Of a stretch of 64,000 nucleotides of DNA, positions 1-10,418 are shown piece after piece (position 1 is the stretch's first letter; each line of letters opens with the position of its first letter). The stretch lies in assembly GCA_014058105.1 (NCBI GenBank), contig JACGCM010001329.1, forward strand, positions 868,001-932,000. The letters are read 5' to 3'. A program made the translations under genes and the position numbers. The stretch comes from Kingdonia uniflora (lineage: Eukaryota; Streptophyta; Magnoliopsida; Ranunculales; Circaeasteraceae). Under the pieces are notes generated by a model, which did not search any database, was not told the DNA's origin, and saw nothing but the letters and a program-made list of their open reading frames with translations.

Positions 1-463
1 ATATCACTGATTGGGAGGTTATGAAGGGCGAGATGATGACTCGATTTAATCCGGGCACCTACGAGGGGAAAGTTTTGCCAAACTTCAAACCCTACGTCAG
101 GTTTAAAACCAATCCGTGGATGATTACACTAGTGACTTTTATATGTTGTCATCTCATGTCATCTTATCGGAGTCAGAAGCACAAAAACGTATTCAGGATA
201 AAATGATCTTGTTTTCTCCACAATCCTTATCAGAGATAGTAGAGATGGTTCGTCGGATTGAGGCCAAGTTGAAACCTTCAGGATATTCGTCGTTTACAAC
301 TTCGGCTACGGTGACCACGACATCTACTTCGACAACACCAGCGGTGGGGACCAAGCTGACTGTCAGCACGACCCTTTATTACAATTGCAGGAAGACAAAA
401 CATATGAGGCATGAGTGTCCTAACCCACGGAAAACTATGACTCATTTCTCAAAAACTACATGA
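1..463 (+). pseudogene. Ty3/gypsy (chromovirus-like) gag remnant
   Basis: Two overlapping frames (21-206 and 116-463) together read like a plant chromovirus gag. The first has the 'WEVMKGEMMTRF' block and the second the 'DDYTSDFYMLSS' block, a run of Ser/Thr, and a zinc knuckle near 391-430. The knuckle reads YYNCRKTKHMRHEC, so the first Cys of the CCHC motif is Tyr. The frame breaks near 110-200. The reading stops at 463 and pol is absent: within about 100 bp the sequence reaches a polypurine tract and an LTR, so this is an internally deleted copy. The 5' end lies outside the window. Family assignment is by motif only. Confidence 0.7.
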
Positions 464-566
464 TCACATGGACGAGGCACTAGAGCAACTACTTAGTCCA
501 GAGTATGGGGCGCGGAGGCGACAGCAGTTGATCTTCCTTCTCCTTGAATTCCTGGACGAATCCTTC

Positions 567-1015
567 AAAGAGGGAGAGAGTTGATATGTCTTGGACCACG
601 ACCTAGATGCACGTTTTCGTGACCGATCTCTAGAGTAATTTATTTTATTAGTTATTTTATTTTATTCTATTTTTGTTCTAGAAAATCCTCAAAATTAGGA
701 TTACTCTAGTAGTTTCCTATTTTATGGGGAGTGTAGAGAGAGGTGGAGATCTCCTATATATGGAAATGTTGGAGTGTATGTGTGTAACTACACATATCTA
801 CTTTAGTCCCACATTGGGGTTCTCTAAACTACTTCTATTCCTACCCAATGTGGGACTAAAGTAAATATGTGTAGTTACACACATACACTCCAACAGGAAA
901 ATCCTAGGGTAGTAGATAGGTGGTGTTGAGTTGGAGAAAGCTTGCAATCATAGAGATAAGTAATAAAGAAATCGTTAATTTCCCATTTATTCACTTCCGC
1001 GTTTAGTAATTAACA
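567..1015 (+). repeat. Polypurine tract and LTR remnant of the gag-bearing gypsy element
   Basis: A purine tract (567-580, aaagagggagagag) is followed directly by TG at 582. The sequence then runs as a promoter-like AT-rich block, with 'cctatatatgg' near 750, and ends in '...attaaca' at about 1015. This is the expected order for a 3' LTR. The LTR is interrupted by the palindromic mini-element at 767-895. The 5' LTR is not in the window, so the exact ends are inferred. Confidence 0.5.
767..895. mobile_element. 129-bp palindromic solo-LTR-like mini-element
   Basis: Left arm 767-818 and right arm 844-895 are reverse complements over 52 bp with one mismatch, around a 25-bp loop. The unit starts TGTTGGAGTG and ends CACTCCAACA, so it has LTR-type TG...CA ends. 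The 5 bases on each side are the same (ggaaa at 762-766 and 896-900), a target-site duplication. It could be a solo LTR of a very small (TRIM-type) retroelement or a foldback/MITE-like element; the 5-bp TSD with TG/CA ends favours the former. Confidence 0.75.
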
Positions 1016-1278
1016 TAATGTATCCAAGATGAAAATATCAAACTCAAACTATTATCAAGTACAACAATACTTGATATATCCTCGACTTATTGTCGTAGGC
1101 TAACATATTCGTTGTTCCAACCAATCCAAAAATTATCGGAAACATCGGCCAATATATTACAGATGTCTTTGATATCTCAGTCGGTGATATTTATATTTAA
1201 GTTACAACGAATTTATTATTGTTGATTGGCCGAAATATCAGAGTAATATATTTAGCAATATTTTCTTAAAAATGATTT
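1016..1278. other. AT-rich spacer without a gene
   Basis: No coding signal seen. It contains repeated 'gatatc', 'atatta' and 'aatatc' runs and ends in the target site of T1. Confidence 0.5.
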
Positions 1279-1603
1279 TGACGTGATTACTACGAGCGCG
1301 GAAGCGAGATTCGTATGAATATCACATTGTATTTGAGAGTTAAAACTACTAGTTTCTACTAAACAAATCAACTTTCTTTAATCAAAATCAACTGAAAAAC
1401 AAATAACCTAGACCTCCCCTTTTATAAAACACAAGGGGGTTAGAATTAGAAACTTTAATTCTAATTGAAATAGAATTCTACTTAAATTGGGAAACTGCTA
1501 ATAACCCACATTGGACCTCTCCAACAGAGTTTAAGCTAAAACATAAAACATTAAACATAGGCCATGCGGAGGTAGACGACCCTATGAGGGATGTGTCACA
1601 TCA
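1279..1603 (-). repeat. T1 3' LTR (325 bp)
   Basis: TG...CA ended copy matching 2962-3302, with 'aaataacctagacctccc' in common. It lacks a short 'aaagcataaaacata' type stretch present in the other copy. The pyrimidine stretch just after its end (1604-1611) would be the polypurine tract on the minus strand. Confidence 0.85.
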
Positions 1604-2947
1604 AACCCTCCGTCTGAGAAGATTTCGTCCACGAAATCAAGGGGGTGGTGCTCCAGAGGACTCACGCATGTACGTAGTACGCATCTCAGTTTCTTCATCT
1701 TCATCCTGCAGAATGTGCTGAACATCTTGAAGTCTTTCGCGGAATTTTCCGTACCCCGAGATTGTACCTGAGAGAAGGGGTACGATATTGTTACTAACAC
1801 CCTCTTCTCAAAATTCGTTAAAAGGTCCTCCCAAAATGGATTGACCAACGGTGGCTTTTTGATCGCATTTCGGCACATTTCTTGCTTCGTGTGTTGTTGG
1901 AACACGCAATTTGAATTGGTTAGATCATTAATAGCATGCCCCTCAACGTGCCTCCATGCATACTCTGGCATACCACGATGATTGCATATCATCATATGCC
2001 CAGAAAACACATTGAATCTAAACAGAAACTGCTGTTGATGTGGCATGGTGGACCTGAGTGATGACATGGTAGAATGGTGTTGTGCGGATGTTGCAATGTT
2101 AGGCTTGGGCTTGGGTCTTTGCAGCTGTTGGAGTTGGTCTAGTTGTTGGACGTAGACCACATGTTGAATTGTTTTCCAACAAAAATTTAAATTTAAAACA
2201 AGTTGGGAAAGCACGTGGACGGGTTGGTGGATGTGGGCTTGAGGTAAACTTGGGGCGAGTGGTTTTGGATCTGGTTTGGACGGATCTTTCTTCTTCACGA
2301 TTTCTGGTATTGAAAAGTTGCAGACTGGGTTTGCTTTTTTTACCCCAATTTTGAATGGAACTTTGCCCGGAGATGTCCGTTGTCCTTCGAAGACAATTCA
2401 AGTGATTCCTCCTCCATGGTTTGCTTCTCTCTTCATCGTGCTTCCTGCAACAAAATTTTTGTTGTTCGGCATCTTGGTTTCAGCTCCGGTCAGGACTGAA
2501 ATTGGGTATACCCACTGGACCAGGGAGAAAGATTCTTGTCTTGCGACTGCCTCTCTCGTTGTTTTGAAAATTGCCACTGAATTTTCCAGGGTTTGGGAAC
2601 CGATGCTAATTCCGGTCGAAGCCTTTTTTGGATTTGTTTTTCTGTTGATGATTGTGACTGCCGGAACTCTGGGATCGCCGGTTGTCATGGTAACGACAAC
2701 CCTGGCTTCGTCGGTGCCACTCGCGATCGTTGATGGTTGGTCATTAACAGGACCTTCCAAAACTGTCGGCGTCTCTTTGCTCGCCGTATCAAACATCGGG
2801 GTTTCCGGGTCCTCTACCCAAAGCCTCGACAAGCCCTTCAAGCTTATCAAGATTATCCAATATCCTCGGCGAGCGTAGGTTTCTTCGTTGCGGATCTTCC
2901 ACGAGGCATCTTTGTTCTTAAAACTGACTACACTGGATTCTAACACA
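1604..2947 (-). pseudogene. T1 internal region, unrecognised proline/Thr-rich reading frames
   Basis: Two minus-strand open stretches (2398-2982, about 190 codons; 1582-2298, about 230 codons) cover most of the interior. The first follows the primer-binding site directly and reads like a low-complexity gag-position protein rich in Thr, Val and Pro. The second is Pro/Gln/His-rich and runs into the 3' LTR. Neither shows a zinc knuckle or any enzyme motif. They may be remnants of a gag-like gene or non-coding filler. Confidence 0.35.
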
Positions 2948-2959
2948 GCTCTGATACCA
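2948..2959 (-). other. T1 primer-binding site (initiator tRNA-Met)
   Basis: The minus strand reads tggtatcagagc, the standard plant copia-type PBS, two bases from the LTR edge. Confidence 0.85.
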
Positions 2960-2961
2960 AT

Positions 2962-3302
2962 TGCCGTGATTACTACGAACACGGAAGCGAAATTCGTATG
3001 AATATCACGTTGTATTTGAGAGTTAGAGAAAACTACTAGTTTCCACCAAACAAATCAATTTTCTTTAATCAAAATCAACTGAGAAACAAATAACCTAGAC
3101 CTCCCCTTTTATAGAACACAAGGGGGGTTAGAATTAGGGTTCCTAATTCTAATTGAAATAGAATTCTACTTAAATTGGGAAACTGCTAATAACCCGCATT
3201 GGACCTCTCCAACAGAGCTTAAGCTAAAGCATAAAACATAAAGCATCAAATAAACATAGGTTATACGGAGGTAGACGATCCTATGATGAATGTGTCACAT
3301 CA
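2962..3302 (-). repeat. T1 5' LTR (341 bp)
   Basis: Pairs with 1279-1603. It begins two bases from the tRNA-Met primer-binding site. Point differences between the two LTRs show the insertion is not recent. Confidence 0.85.
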
Positions 3303-3762
3303 GATTTAATGTAATATTTACACCATTCTTTAGTTCTTGAAAATTTTATCATGTAATATATCAACGCATATTTATATTTTTGTAAACCAAAATTTGGACA
3401 TATTTAGTATGCATGCAAATTGATGTAGACATTGGGAGCAACGAATTAATGAATGCCATCTAGGGCCTCCACCTCCTAGAAACTTTTATTATGTTTTTTG
3501 TCCATGACTTCTGGAATGAGTTATGTTTTTTTTTTTTCGAAGACTGTTATACAACCCCTATATGTATCTTTTCAGTTGGACGTGGGATAAACCACTATTG
3601 GGCAGCACTTTCCTCGTTTTGTGAATTTTCCCTGCACCATTGGAGATATCCTTAGTTTATCTGTAGAACATAAATAACTGGTCAGTCACATGCTGTGTTA
3701 GATCTCTTCTGCATCATGAATGATTGTTGCTGTTAACTTTTCATTGTAAAATTTCTTTCCAG
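3303..3762. other. Non-coding stretch before the VPS13 exon
   Basis: AT-rich with a poly-T/TTTC run near 3,528. A possible splice acceptor (ttttcag, about 3,576) is followed by a short frame that I could not match to VPS13. The last 12 bases (ttctttccag) form the acceptor of the exon at 3,763. Confidence 0.45.
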
Positions 3763-4119
3763 GAAAGCAAAACTGTTGAAGATATTGGAGATGTCATTAG
3801 AGAGGGGGGTGGAGCCCTAGCTAAAGGCCTATTCAGAGGAGTCACTGGAATTTTGACAAAGCCGCTTGAAGGTGCAAAATCTTCAGGCGTGGAGGGCTTT
3901 GTTCAAGGTGTTGGTAGAGGAATAATTGGTGCAGCTGCACAGCCCGTGAGTGGGGTCCTCGATCTTCTGTCTAAAACTACTGAAGGTGCAAATGCGGTAA
4001 GAATGAAGATAATTTCTGCCATAACTTCAGAGGAACAATTACTTCGTCGTCGCTTTCCTCGAGTAATTGGTGGGGATAACTTGCTTCGGCCTTACGATGA
4101 GTACAAAGCACAAGGGCAG
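3763..4119 (+). CDS. VPS13: VPS13 exon (APT1/ATG2-C-like helical region)
   Basis: Acceptor ttctttccag/GAAAGC and donor GGGCAG/gtacta. It encodes 119 residues from 'ESKTVEDIGDVIREGGGALA' to 'PYDEYKAQGQ', a region of amphipathic helices and Gly-rich turns found near the end of VPS13 and ATG2 proteins. Confidence 0.88.
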
Positions 4120-7100
4120 GTACTAATTCTTGAATCAAGGGTCAAAAATCTTTATTCTATTTTTATATCGCATTTGCTCAGATCATAATCATCAACCGAT
4201 ATACTTGCCATTTCATTTAATCCAAATCTTCGTAAGTATTAAAAATCGACTCATTTACCTCAAATATATAACGTGTATGCACATATTATTACGTATGCGC
4301 TCACACTTTGTGCATGATGAACATAATACATAGTGCGAGAAAAATGGAGCTCTTTGAATATTCAATTCTCGAGGTATCTATAGAGTGAGATCTGTTGTTA
4401 GCCCATCAGCAGAATTACATGATTGCCGATCTACAGTGTTTAGGCCTGATTGTTCTATCAAATTTCAAGCAGCAAAATTTGCTTATGAAGTTTTGTAACT
4501 TTGATTCACCATCATAGCCAAATTTTCACCCAAGCAAAGAGAATGAAAATGTCAGTGATGGACATCATGTTGTTCTTTAGAGGCCCCTTCGCTGCCATGA
4601 GGCTAGGTCGGGATAGGCTACTAGGCCGAAGCGTAAGCGAATGGGCCCCGAAGATTGACCTACCTCACGACAATTGGGTAACAATAGCTCCTAGTGCCTT
4701 TGGTTTCTTGCTCACTTCGATAGCGCTTCATAAGCTCTAAGAAATTTAGCTCCTATAGACTATTTCTGCTCCTTTATCTGTCTATCACGTGGTACTTAAA
4801 AGGCATTTTAGGAACCAAGAGTTTAATTTCTCTTTTTCTGTCTGAACACCTGTGCAATAAAGATATTGCTGAATCTACAACATCTAAATGTATCAATGTA
4901 CCATAACGAATAAGAAGAAAGAGATCAGATCTGTAGAGAAAGAAGAAGAAGGATTTGAGAGAAAGAGAAGGCTTAAGATAATTCTCAATTCCCTCGTACT
5001 ATTGTATTTATAAGTTGACCCTTACGTAACCCCTACCACTACTAGAACTCTAGTCTAGTTATATAACTCTTACTAGTGATAGAACTCCTATCACTACTAG
5101 AAATCTAGTTAGGTAACTCCTTCCACCACTGGAACACCACACACATGGGTGGTGACCTATAGAGAATACATGTCACGGTTACGTACAATAACTAAAGTAG
5201 AATATAACTAACATATTTCTCAATACTCCCCCTGAAACTGGAGCATATGTATTTCCCATGACCTAACTTGGAACAATACGATCGGAAGTGACACGTGGTA
5301 ATGCTTTGGTAAAGATTTTTGCCATGCGGTTTTGCAATAATATTAATGCAGTGTAAATCTCCTTAGATTCGACTTTCTCGCGAACAAAGTGACAATCAAC
5401 CTTTATATGTTTTGTTCTTTCATGAAATATTGGATTAGAGGCTTTGTAGATTGCAACTTGATTGTCGCACATCCGAATTGGTATATCCATATAAACAACA
5501 AGTAATATAATACTTGCAGGAGTTTTTCGATAAAAGACGGAATGGTCTAGGTACGTCTCTTCATTTCATGAGTGTGCAAAATGTAACTAAACTTTTCAAA
5601 CCATGTTTGTGGTGACTGTTTTAGTCCATATATGAACTTCTTTATCCTACATAACTGTCCCCCTTGAATACCAAAACTGAGTGTCCTCAATTGGATCGCC
5701 ATGAAGGAATGTATGTTTCACGTCTAATTGATATAGGTGACAATTGGGTTTGCTGCCATGGAAATCACAGGAGAGAGCGTTTCTGTACAATCAATTCCAT
5801 TTGTTTGTGTATAACCTCTTGCAACTAATATTAGTTTAAATCAGGAGACCATCATTATGTTTCGTTGTATACACCCAACGATCGACAGCCAACAAGTTTA
5901 TATCCTTGCAGGAAGTAACATAAGCTTTTGAGTATCATTTTGAGTTCAAAGCACCATCTCCTCTAAACTTGATCTTTTCCAACTCGAAGAAGAAATTGCA
6001 TCCCTAAAATTTTTGAGAAGACAACAAAGAACAAGATAACTCATTGTAAGAAGGAGATAAGTGATTATTGGAGACGTAATTAGAGATAGGATAAGTAGTT
6101 GAACTAGTGGCTAGAATAACGCACTTAACAAACATCTTTTCTGCTAGGATGGGAAGCTGTGGTTAACGACTTGGTGGATAGGATGACTGGATCCATAAAC
6201 GTGTTATATTCTTAAATGGCATTTAGGAACCAAGAGTTTAATTTCTCTTTTATAGTGAACACGTATGCAATAAAGATAAAAATATGCCTCAACAAGCTCA
6301 ATTATCACCTCTTTACGTGTCAGTTTATGTGCAGAATAAGCTTATGTAAGCCAACTCAAATGAGTTGTTACAGTGTTGTTTAAGGTTGCAATGAGCCATC
6401 ATTGTAGGCTCACTATACCTTTTTGTAGATGTACATATGCATGTAAATGTGTGTGTATATATATGTGCACACACAAGAAACTATTGGCGAAAAGAAAAAA
6501 GAAAGAAAATCACTAAACAAAGAAGAGTCAAATAAAATAAAATAAAAAAGGGCACAAGGTCCAGCATAACAATAGTCGCTGCCTGGGTAAGCGAGAACTC
6601 TTTATGTTGTCTTCAAGGTTCAGAGATGCACTAATACCAAGTTAATTCTGTGGAGAAGAATAATTGTGCAAACTTAGGCGAATAGCAAGCACACTATTTA
6701 TTTATAGGTAAAACTAGCTCTAGGAAAGTTTGATGGAAACTTGTACTTCAAGTTACTAAGATATTGTATATATTTGATTTTAGCAATATGTGTGATATTG
6801 AATTTGTTGTTTGTAATTTAAGAGTTGTTTTCTATATTTTTGCTTTTAATTATCTCTTGAATTTAGCACGTGATTAATTGAAGAGCCAAAGTACTTTCTG
6901 AGAAAGCTAAGGCAAAATTATTTTGTTTCTCCAAAAATTAAAAAAAATTCTATAAAAAATAATCAATCACGTTTTTAGTTGTCAAAGAAAAAGTAGCCTA
7001 TGAAAAGAACTGATAATTGCCCGTATGCTCTGACTTGTACATAATTGTTAAAAATTATGTTTTGTCGTATTCAATTTGATCATTTTTTTCACCCCAATTT

Positions 7101-10100
7101 TGAAAGGAAACATCTAATCAAACCTACTGGTATGATTACATTGTGAAGGTTATCTTACAGCTGGCAGAGTGTGGTGCATTTTTCGGCCAAGTTGATCTCT
7201 TTAAAGTTCGAGGAAAGTTCGCTTTGTCGGATTCTTACGAAAACCACTTCTTACTCCCTAAAGGAAAAATTCTCATAGTTACCCATAGGCGGGTTATACT
7301 GTTGCAGGTATTGTATGGTTCAGGATCTTTTCTCTGTCTCTGGAGACATGAAAACTAGAATGACTCAGGTGATTATGTTTGAATGTGATGGCAATAAACA
7401 CATGAATAACACGAGACGTCCATGTTTTCATTTCTCTGGAGACATTCATGTTTTCTCATACATTATAATTTCTCAAGGAACTAAAACATTGTATCTATTG
7501 TCTGTTTATCAGCTACCTTCCAATATTATGGCTCAGAAAAAGTTCAATCCTGCAAGAGATCCATGTTCAGTATTGTGGGAAGTGCTATGGGCTGACCTAC
7601 TGACAATGGAAGTAACACATACAAATAAAGACCATCCAAAGGAGCCTCCTTCTCTACTTATATTTTACTTACAGACAAGGTCGCCTGACTCAAAGGAACA
7701 AACACGTATTATAAAATGCGACCGTGAATCTGAACAAGCTCTGGAAATTTATTCCTCCGTTGAGCAAGCAATGAATACTTATGGACCAAACCACTCGAAG
7801 GTACATGTTTAATATTCTATAGAAGAAAAGGTAATTCGATCATTAGATGGCCCATAGCGATTAGCGACGTTAGATGATTTAAATTCATAGAAAACAAATA
7901 AATTCATGTGTTGAGGCATGCATGCACACCTTGGTTCAGAGCATGCATAGATCCTTCCAGTTACTGTTTGGTATTTGAGATCAAAATGAGTTATTTATTC
8001 AATTTCACCAACAATGAGCATACATTAATGAAACATAGATGAAATCCTTTTCTTTCTTTTTTTGCTAGGTAAGCAGATTTTTTGAATTAATGAAAGAGAA
8101 AAAAGAGTACAGGGCAATGAAAAGCAAAGATCGTGGCCTGTAATGGAGTAGCAAGAGCATCATTTGAATGACCAAGACATCCCAACTAGGTTGGCACCCC
8201 AAGGCATTCCAATCATTTGCAGCTACATCTTACATTGTAAATCTAAAATATTCTACATCAGGGTCCTCAATCATAGATAAGAACTGAGGTCTCCCAGGGT
8301 ACCTAGTGTAAAACCAGCGCCACATCATTACCACCCATATACATCATCACCTAATCTACTCCCTCTTTTAGCTGCAACATCTGCACTAAAATTTACTTCC
8401 CTCCACAAGCTAGTGACTGATCCTGGTAAACTGTTTCTTGAGTCTTCTCCACATAGGTTGAAGTTTCTAAGGCAAGTTGCCGTTGAAGGCATACACAGCT
8501 GATGAAAAGTCTGATGCAACCAACACCTTGTCATATCCAAGTATAACTGCCATAAACATATAAATAAACATCATTGAGTATAGCATACCAGTAATAAAAT
8601 TTCCCGTGTTGAGCATGGATTTGTGGGAACTGTGGATGTGTTTTCTGTAAAATAACCAAATCAAAGAAATTAATGCAATTGCAATTGCAGATAAAGAGAA
8701 AAACTAAGATTAAGGATAGCTTGGTAAATACGGATACTCCTAATTTTAAGAAAATTTAACAAATCTATGTACTAGTCAAATCACTACTTGCAAGTATAAC
8801 AAGAACCAACAAATCTTTCATGTCATACAATAGACACTAATTTAGTTCCGTAGATAAAAGTGTAAGTGTTTGAATAGATAGAGAATTCTGGGTTAAGGAA
8901 TACTATTCAAATTTTTGATTTTTCATTAAAAGGGTTTCGGGGAGAAATCATATAGGGAAGATTTATGCATAGAGGAGAGAGTTTTGATGGTTCACTGGAA
9001 TCATTGAACCAAAACCAATCACAAATTTACATCTAACATGCAAGTCATTAGAACGTGCCATTGGACTAATAAAAGCATAAATTACAAGAAGAAAAGGAAA
9101 ACCCCTCATAAAAGTTGTTCAAATAACAGGCAGTAAAGGCCAAATCGACCCATTTACCATCAAAATGAAGGGGAAAACCTATTAAAAGCATAATTGAGTT
9201 CAAGGAACACAAAAAAGAAAGAATAGATGGAAAAGGAAAGCAAGAAACCGAGAGAGAACAGAAACTCTTACCTGTAACCGTAGACATGAAAAATTGGACC
9301 CCAATCTTTTTCCGTAATTTAACGATTCAGAGCATCTGAGATGAAAAACCCTAAATCATGAAGAATTGCATACGCAAATTGTGGAGATAGAGATCAAAAC
9401 TCAGAAATTTACAGATTTTCTAAGCGAAAGAGATTGATACCGTCTACATTTCATCCGAGTCGAGAGACCGATAGAGAAAGGAAAATGAATAGAAGAGAAA
9501 AATATGTATTTACCTCGTCTGGGTTTTTGAAATTTTTAAAATCGCGACCATCAAAACGTAGTATGTGTCATCGTATACATACCAAGAGAAAATGCTGATA
9601 TGGCACAACAGAAATCCATTCTACAGAAGGCTGAGTTTTTAAATAGTAGATATAGATATAGATTACTCAGCTCTCTGGATTAAAAAATTTCCTGGTTTTT
9701 AATGCCTGTGGAATATTTTTAATACTGGATCATTCAAGAGCTCTTAAGAAAAAGGCTTAAAAAGTCTCATTTTGAGCACCTAAGAGGCTAGAATAACTAC
9801 TAGATACACGAGTACACTATCCTGATAAGGTTGTTTTATCAGTGCGCTGTTTTGCACTGTGTACTACATTGGGGGTTCTAAGTTCTAACCTTTTGGTAGC
9901 TCATAATACATGAGATTAATAAGAACCTGAGCATGAGTGAAACACAACATAATTTCATCATTAGTTCCAATTTCTGCAGAATCGACAAATCATGAGACAA
10001 AAAGAAAAGAAGAGAATGAGGTCGATTGGGAAACGCAACAGTGTAGTGCCTGTCCAATCCATATTTTTATTTCCAATAAAGGTTGCTATGGTGAAATTGT

Positions 10101-10418
10101 TCTTTTACCCTAAAAGGCTCTAGAACTTTACTTTTGTGTTACAACTTCATCTTGTGTTATCTAAGAGTGAAATGAAAACAGGAAATACGGCTCTATATAT
10201 GTTTCCTACAGTCTAAACATTTATAGATAATTAATTCTATTCCTTTATACAATGTTATACAGGAAATGCGGAAAAAGAAAGTTACGAAACCATATTCACC
10301 CAACACCGATGGGTCATGTTCAGAGGTCACGTCAAGAGAAGGGGTCTGTAATTGGAGTACGCAACAAGTTCCGGCACCAGTTCCTCTGAGTTCTACTTTT
10401 GGCAGCAGCACGATTTGA
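3763..10418 (+). CDS. VPS13: VPS13-like intermembrane lipid-transfer protein, C-terminal four exons
   Basis: Four exons join in phase 0 (3763-4119, 7149-7307, 7513-7800, 10263-10418; 119, 53, 96 and 51 codons plus stop). Together they read as the conserved C-terminus of plant VPS13 proteins, which move lipids between membranes at contact sites. The first exon carries the repeated 'GLFRGVTGILTKPLEGAK' / 'GVGRGIIGAAAQPVSGVLD' helices. The next two are the PH-like end domain ('GQVDLFKVRGKFAL', 'KGKILIVTHRRVILL'). The last exon ends in a Ser/Thr-rich tail and TGA. All junctions use GT-AG sites. No stop or frameshift lies in these exons, so this end of the gene may still be functional. The rest of this very large gene would lie to the left, outside the window. 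Introns 1 and 3 are swollen by repeats. Confidence 0.88.
4120..4793 (+). other. VPS13 intron, with one unrecognised open stretch
   Basis: Intron sequence. A 79-codon open stretch (4501-4740, + strand, containing 'MRLGRDRLLGRSVSEWAP') matches nothing I recognise. It is more GC-rich than its surroundings and could be a fragment of inserted DNA. Confidence 0.4.
4795..4865. repeat. Direct repeat flanking a copia fragment (left copy)
   Basis: Shares 'aggaaccaagagtttaattt' and 'gcaataaagata' with 6211-6278. The copies differ by small indels and a few bases. They bracket the copia fragment. Confidence 0.75.
4866..6210 (-). mobile_element. Decayed Ty1/copia fragment (3' LTR, RNase H, RT pieces) in a VPS13 intron
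   Basis: Read on the minus strand. 5263-5490 holds the end of a copia RNase H, with 'CDNQVAIYKASNPIFHERTK' and 'HIKVDCHFVREKV' and the usual 'ADIFTK'-like ending changed to 'AKIFTK'. Pieces of the reverse transcriptase follow at about 5,500-5,960 in several frames (for example 'KEVHIW' and 'MAAN' blocks). The part left of 5,225 resembles a 3' LTR preceded by a pyrimidine tract (ctccccctgaaac), the polypurine tract on the minus strand. There is no integrase, gag or 5' LTR, so the copy is 5'-truncated and internally deleted. Confidence 0.7.
6211..6278. repeat. Direct repeat flanking a copia fragment (right copy)
   Basis: Second copy of the repeat at 4795-4865. It is far longer than a copia target-site duplication (5 bp), so it points to a local duplication around the insertion rather than to transposition. 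Confidence 0.75.
6279..7148 (+). other. VPS13 intron, AT-rich, no gene seen
   Basis: Contains A-rich and TG/TA-rich stretches (near 6,440-6,560) and nothing coding. It ends in the splice acceptor at 7,147-7,148. Confidence 0.6.
7149..7307 (+). CDS. VPS13: VPS13 exon (PH-like domain, first part)
   Basis: Acceptor ttgtgaag/GTTATC and donor GTTGCAG/gtattg. The 53 codons start 'VILQLAECGAFFGQVDLFKV' and continue the previous exon without a gap (GQ/VILQ). Confidence 0.88.
7513..7800 (+). CDS. VPS13: VPS13 exon (PH-like domain, second part)
   Basis: Acceptor tgtttatcag/CTACCT and donor TCGAAG/gtacat. The 96 codons include 'NPARDPCSVLWEVLWADLLT' and 'SEQALEIYSSVEQAMNTYG', both typical of plant VPS13 C-termini. 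Confidence 0.88.
7801..8160 (+). other. VPS13 intron 3, left part
   Basis: No coding or repeat signature recognised, apart from short T-rich and A-rich runs near 8,050-8,105. Confidence 0.5.
8161..8640 (-). pseudogene. RNase H-like (RVT_3 type) fragment, LINE-related
   Basis: On the minus strand, two frames (8467-8664 and 8328-8540) give 'GYDKVLVASDFSSAVYAF' and then 'SLWREVNFSADVAAKRGS'. The latter matches the 'REaNrvADaLAklG' block that closes the RNase H-like domain of plant non-LTR retrotransposons and related proteins. A further stretch reads 'RPQFLSMIEDPDVEYFRF', a tail often seen after that domain. The frame is broken and the catalytic N-terminus is missing. It lies antisense within a VPS13 intron. 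Confidence 0.5.
8641..9660 (-). other. Possible 5' flank of the inserted RNase H-like unit
   Basis: No recognisable coding. Around 9,270-9,500 the minus strand looks like a leader (GA-rich plus strand, short ORFs). The block ends in 'tagatatagatatagatta' near 9,650, a simple repeat. It is probably part of the same insertion as the fragment at 8,161-8,640; the borders are unclear. Confidence 0.3.
9661..10262 (+). other. VPS13 intron 3, right part
   Basis: Non-coding and AT-rich. It ends in the splice acceptor at 10,261-10,262. Confidence 0.5.
10263..10418 (+). CDS. VPS13: VPS13 last exon and stop
   Basis: Acceptor gttatacag/GAAATG. It encodes 'EMRKKKVTKPYSP...' and ends '...LSSTFGSSTI' before TGA. 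Plant VPS13 proteins end with the same kind of Ser/Thr/Phe/Gly tail, so the gene ends here. Confidence 0.82.
   Translation, partial: EMRKKKVTKPYSPNTDGSCSEVTSREGVCNWSTQQVPAPVPLSSTFGSSTI

Larger units (their letters stand above)
1279..3302 (-). mobile_element. T1: complete non-autonomous LTR retrotransposon, 2,024 bp
   Basis: Flanking LTRs at 1279-1603 and 2962-3302 align along their length (start TG..cgtgattactacga, end gtgtcacatca). A primer-binding site complementary to initiator tRNA-Met (plus strand gctctgatacca, 2948-2959) lies just inside the right LTR, so the element reads on the minus strand. The 5-bp target-site duplication gattt is exact (1274-1278 and 3303-3307). The internal part is only about 1.36 kb and shows no protease, integrase or reverse transcriptase, so any mobility would depend on enzymes of another element. 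It lies upstream of the visible VPS13 exons, probably in an intron or the flank of that gene. Confidence 0.9.

Noticed and set aside
2276..2878. 200-codon plus-strand frame in T1
   Set aside because: It is opposite to the PBS-defined sense strand, has no known motif, and overlaps the T1 minus-strand frame.
3576..3660. Possible extra VPS13 exon upstream of 3,763
   Set aside because: An acceptor-like site exists, but the translation does not match the family and no donor in phase was found.
4501..4740. Possible organelle gene piece in a VPS13 intron
   Set aside because: GC content is higher than the surroundings, but no known organelle protein could be recognised.
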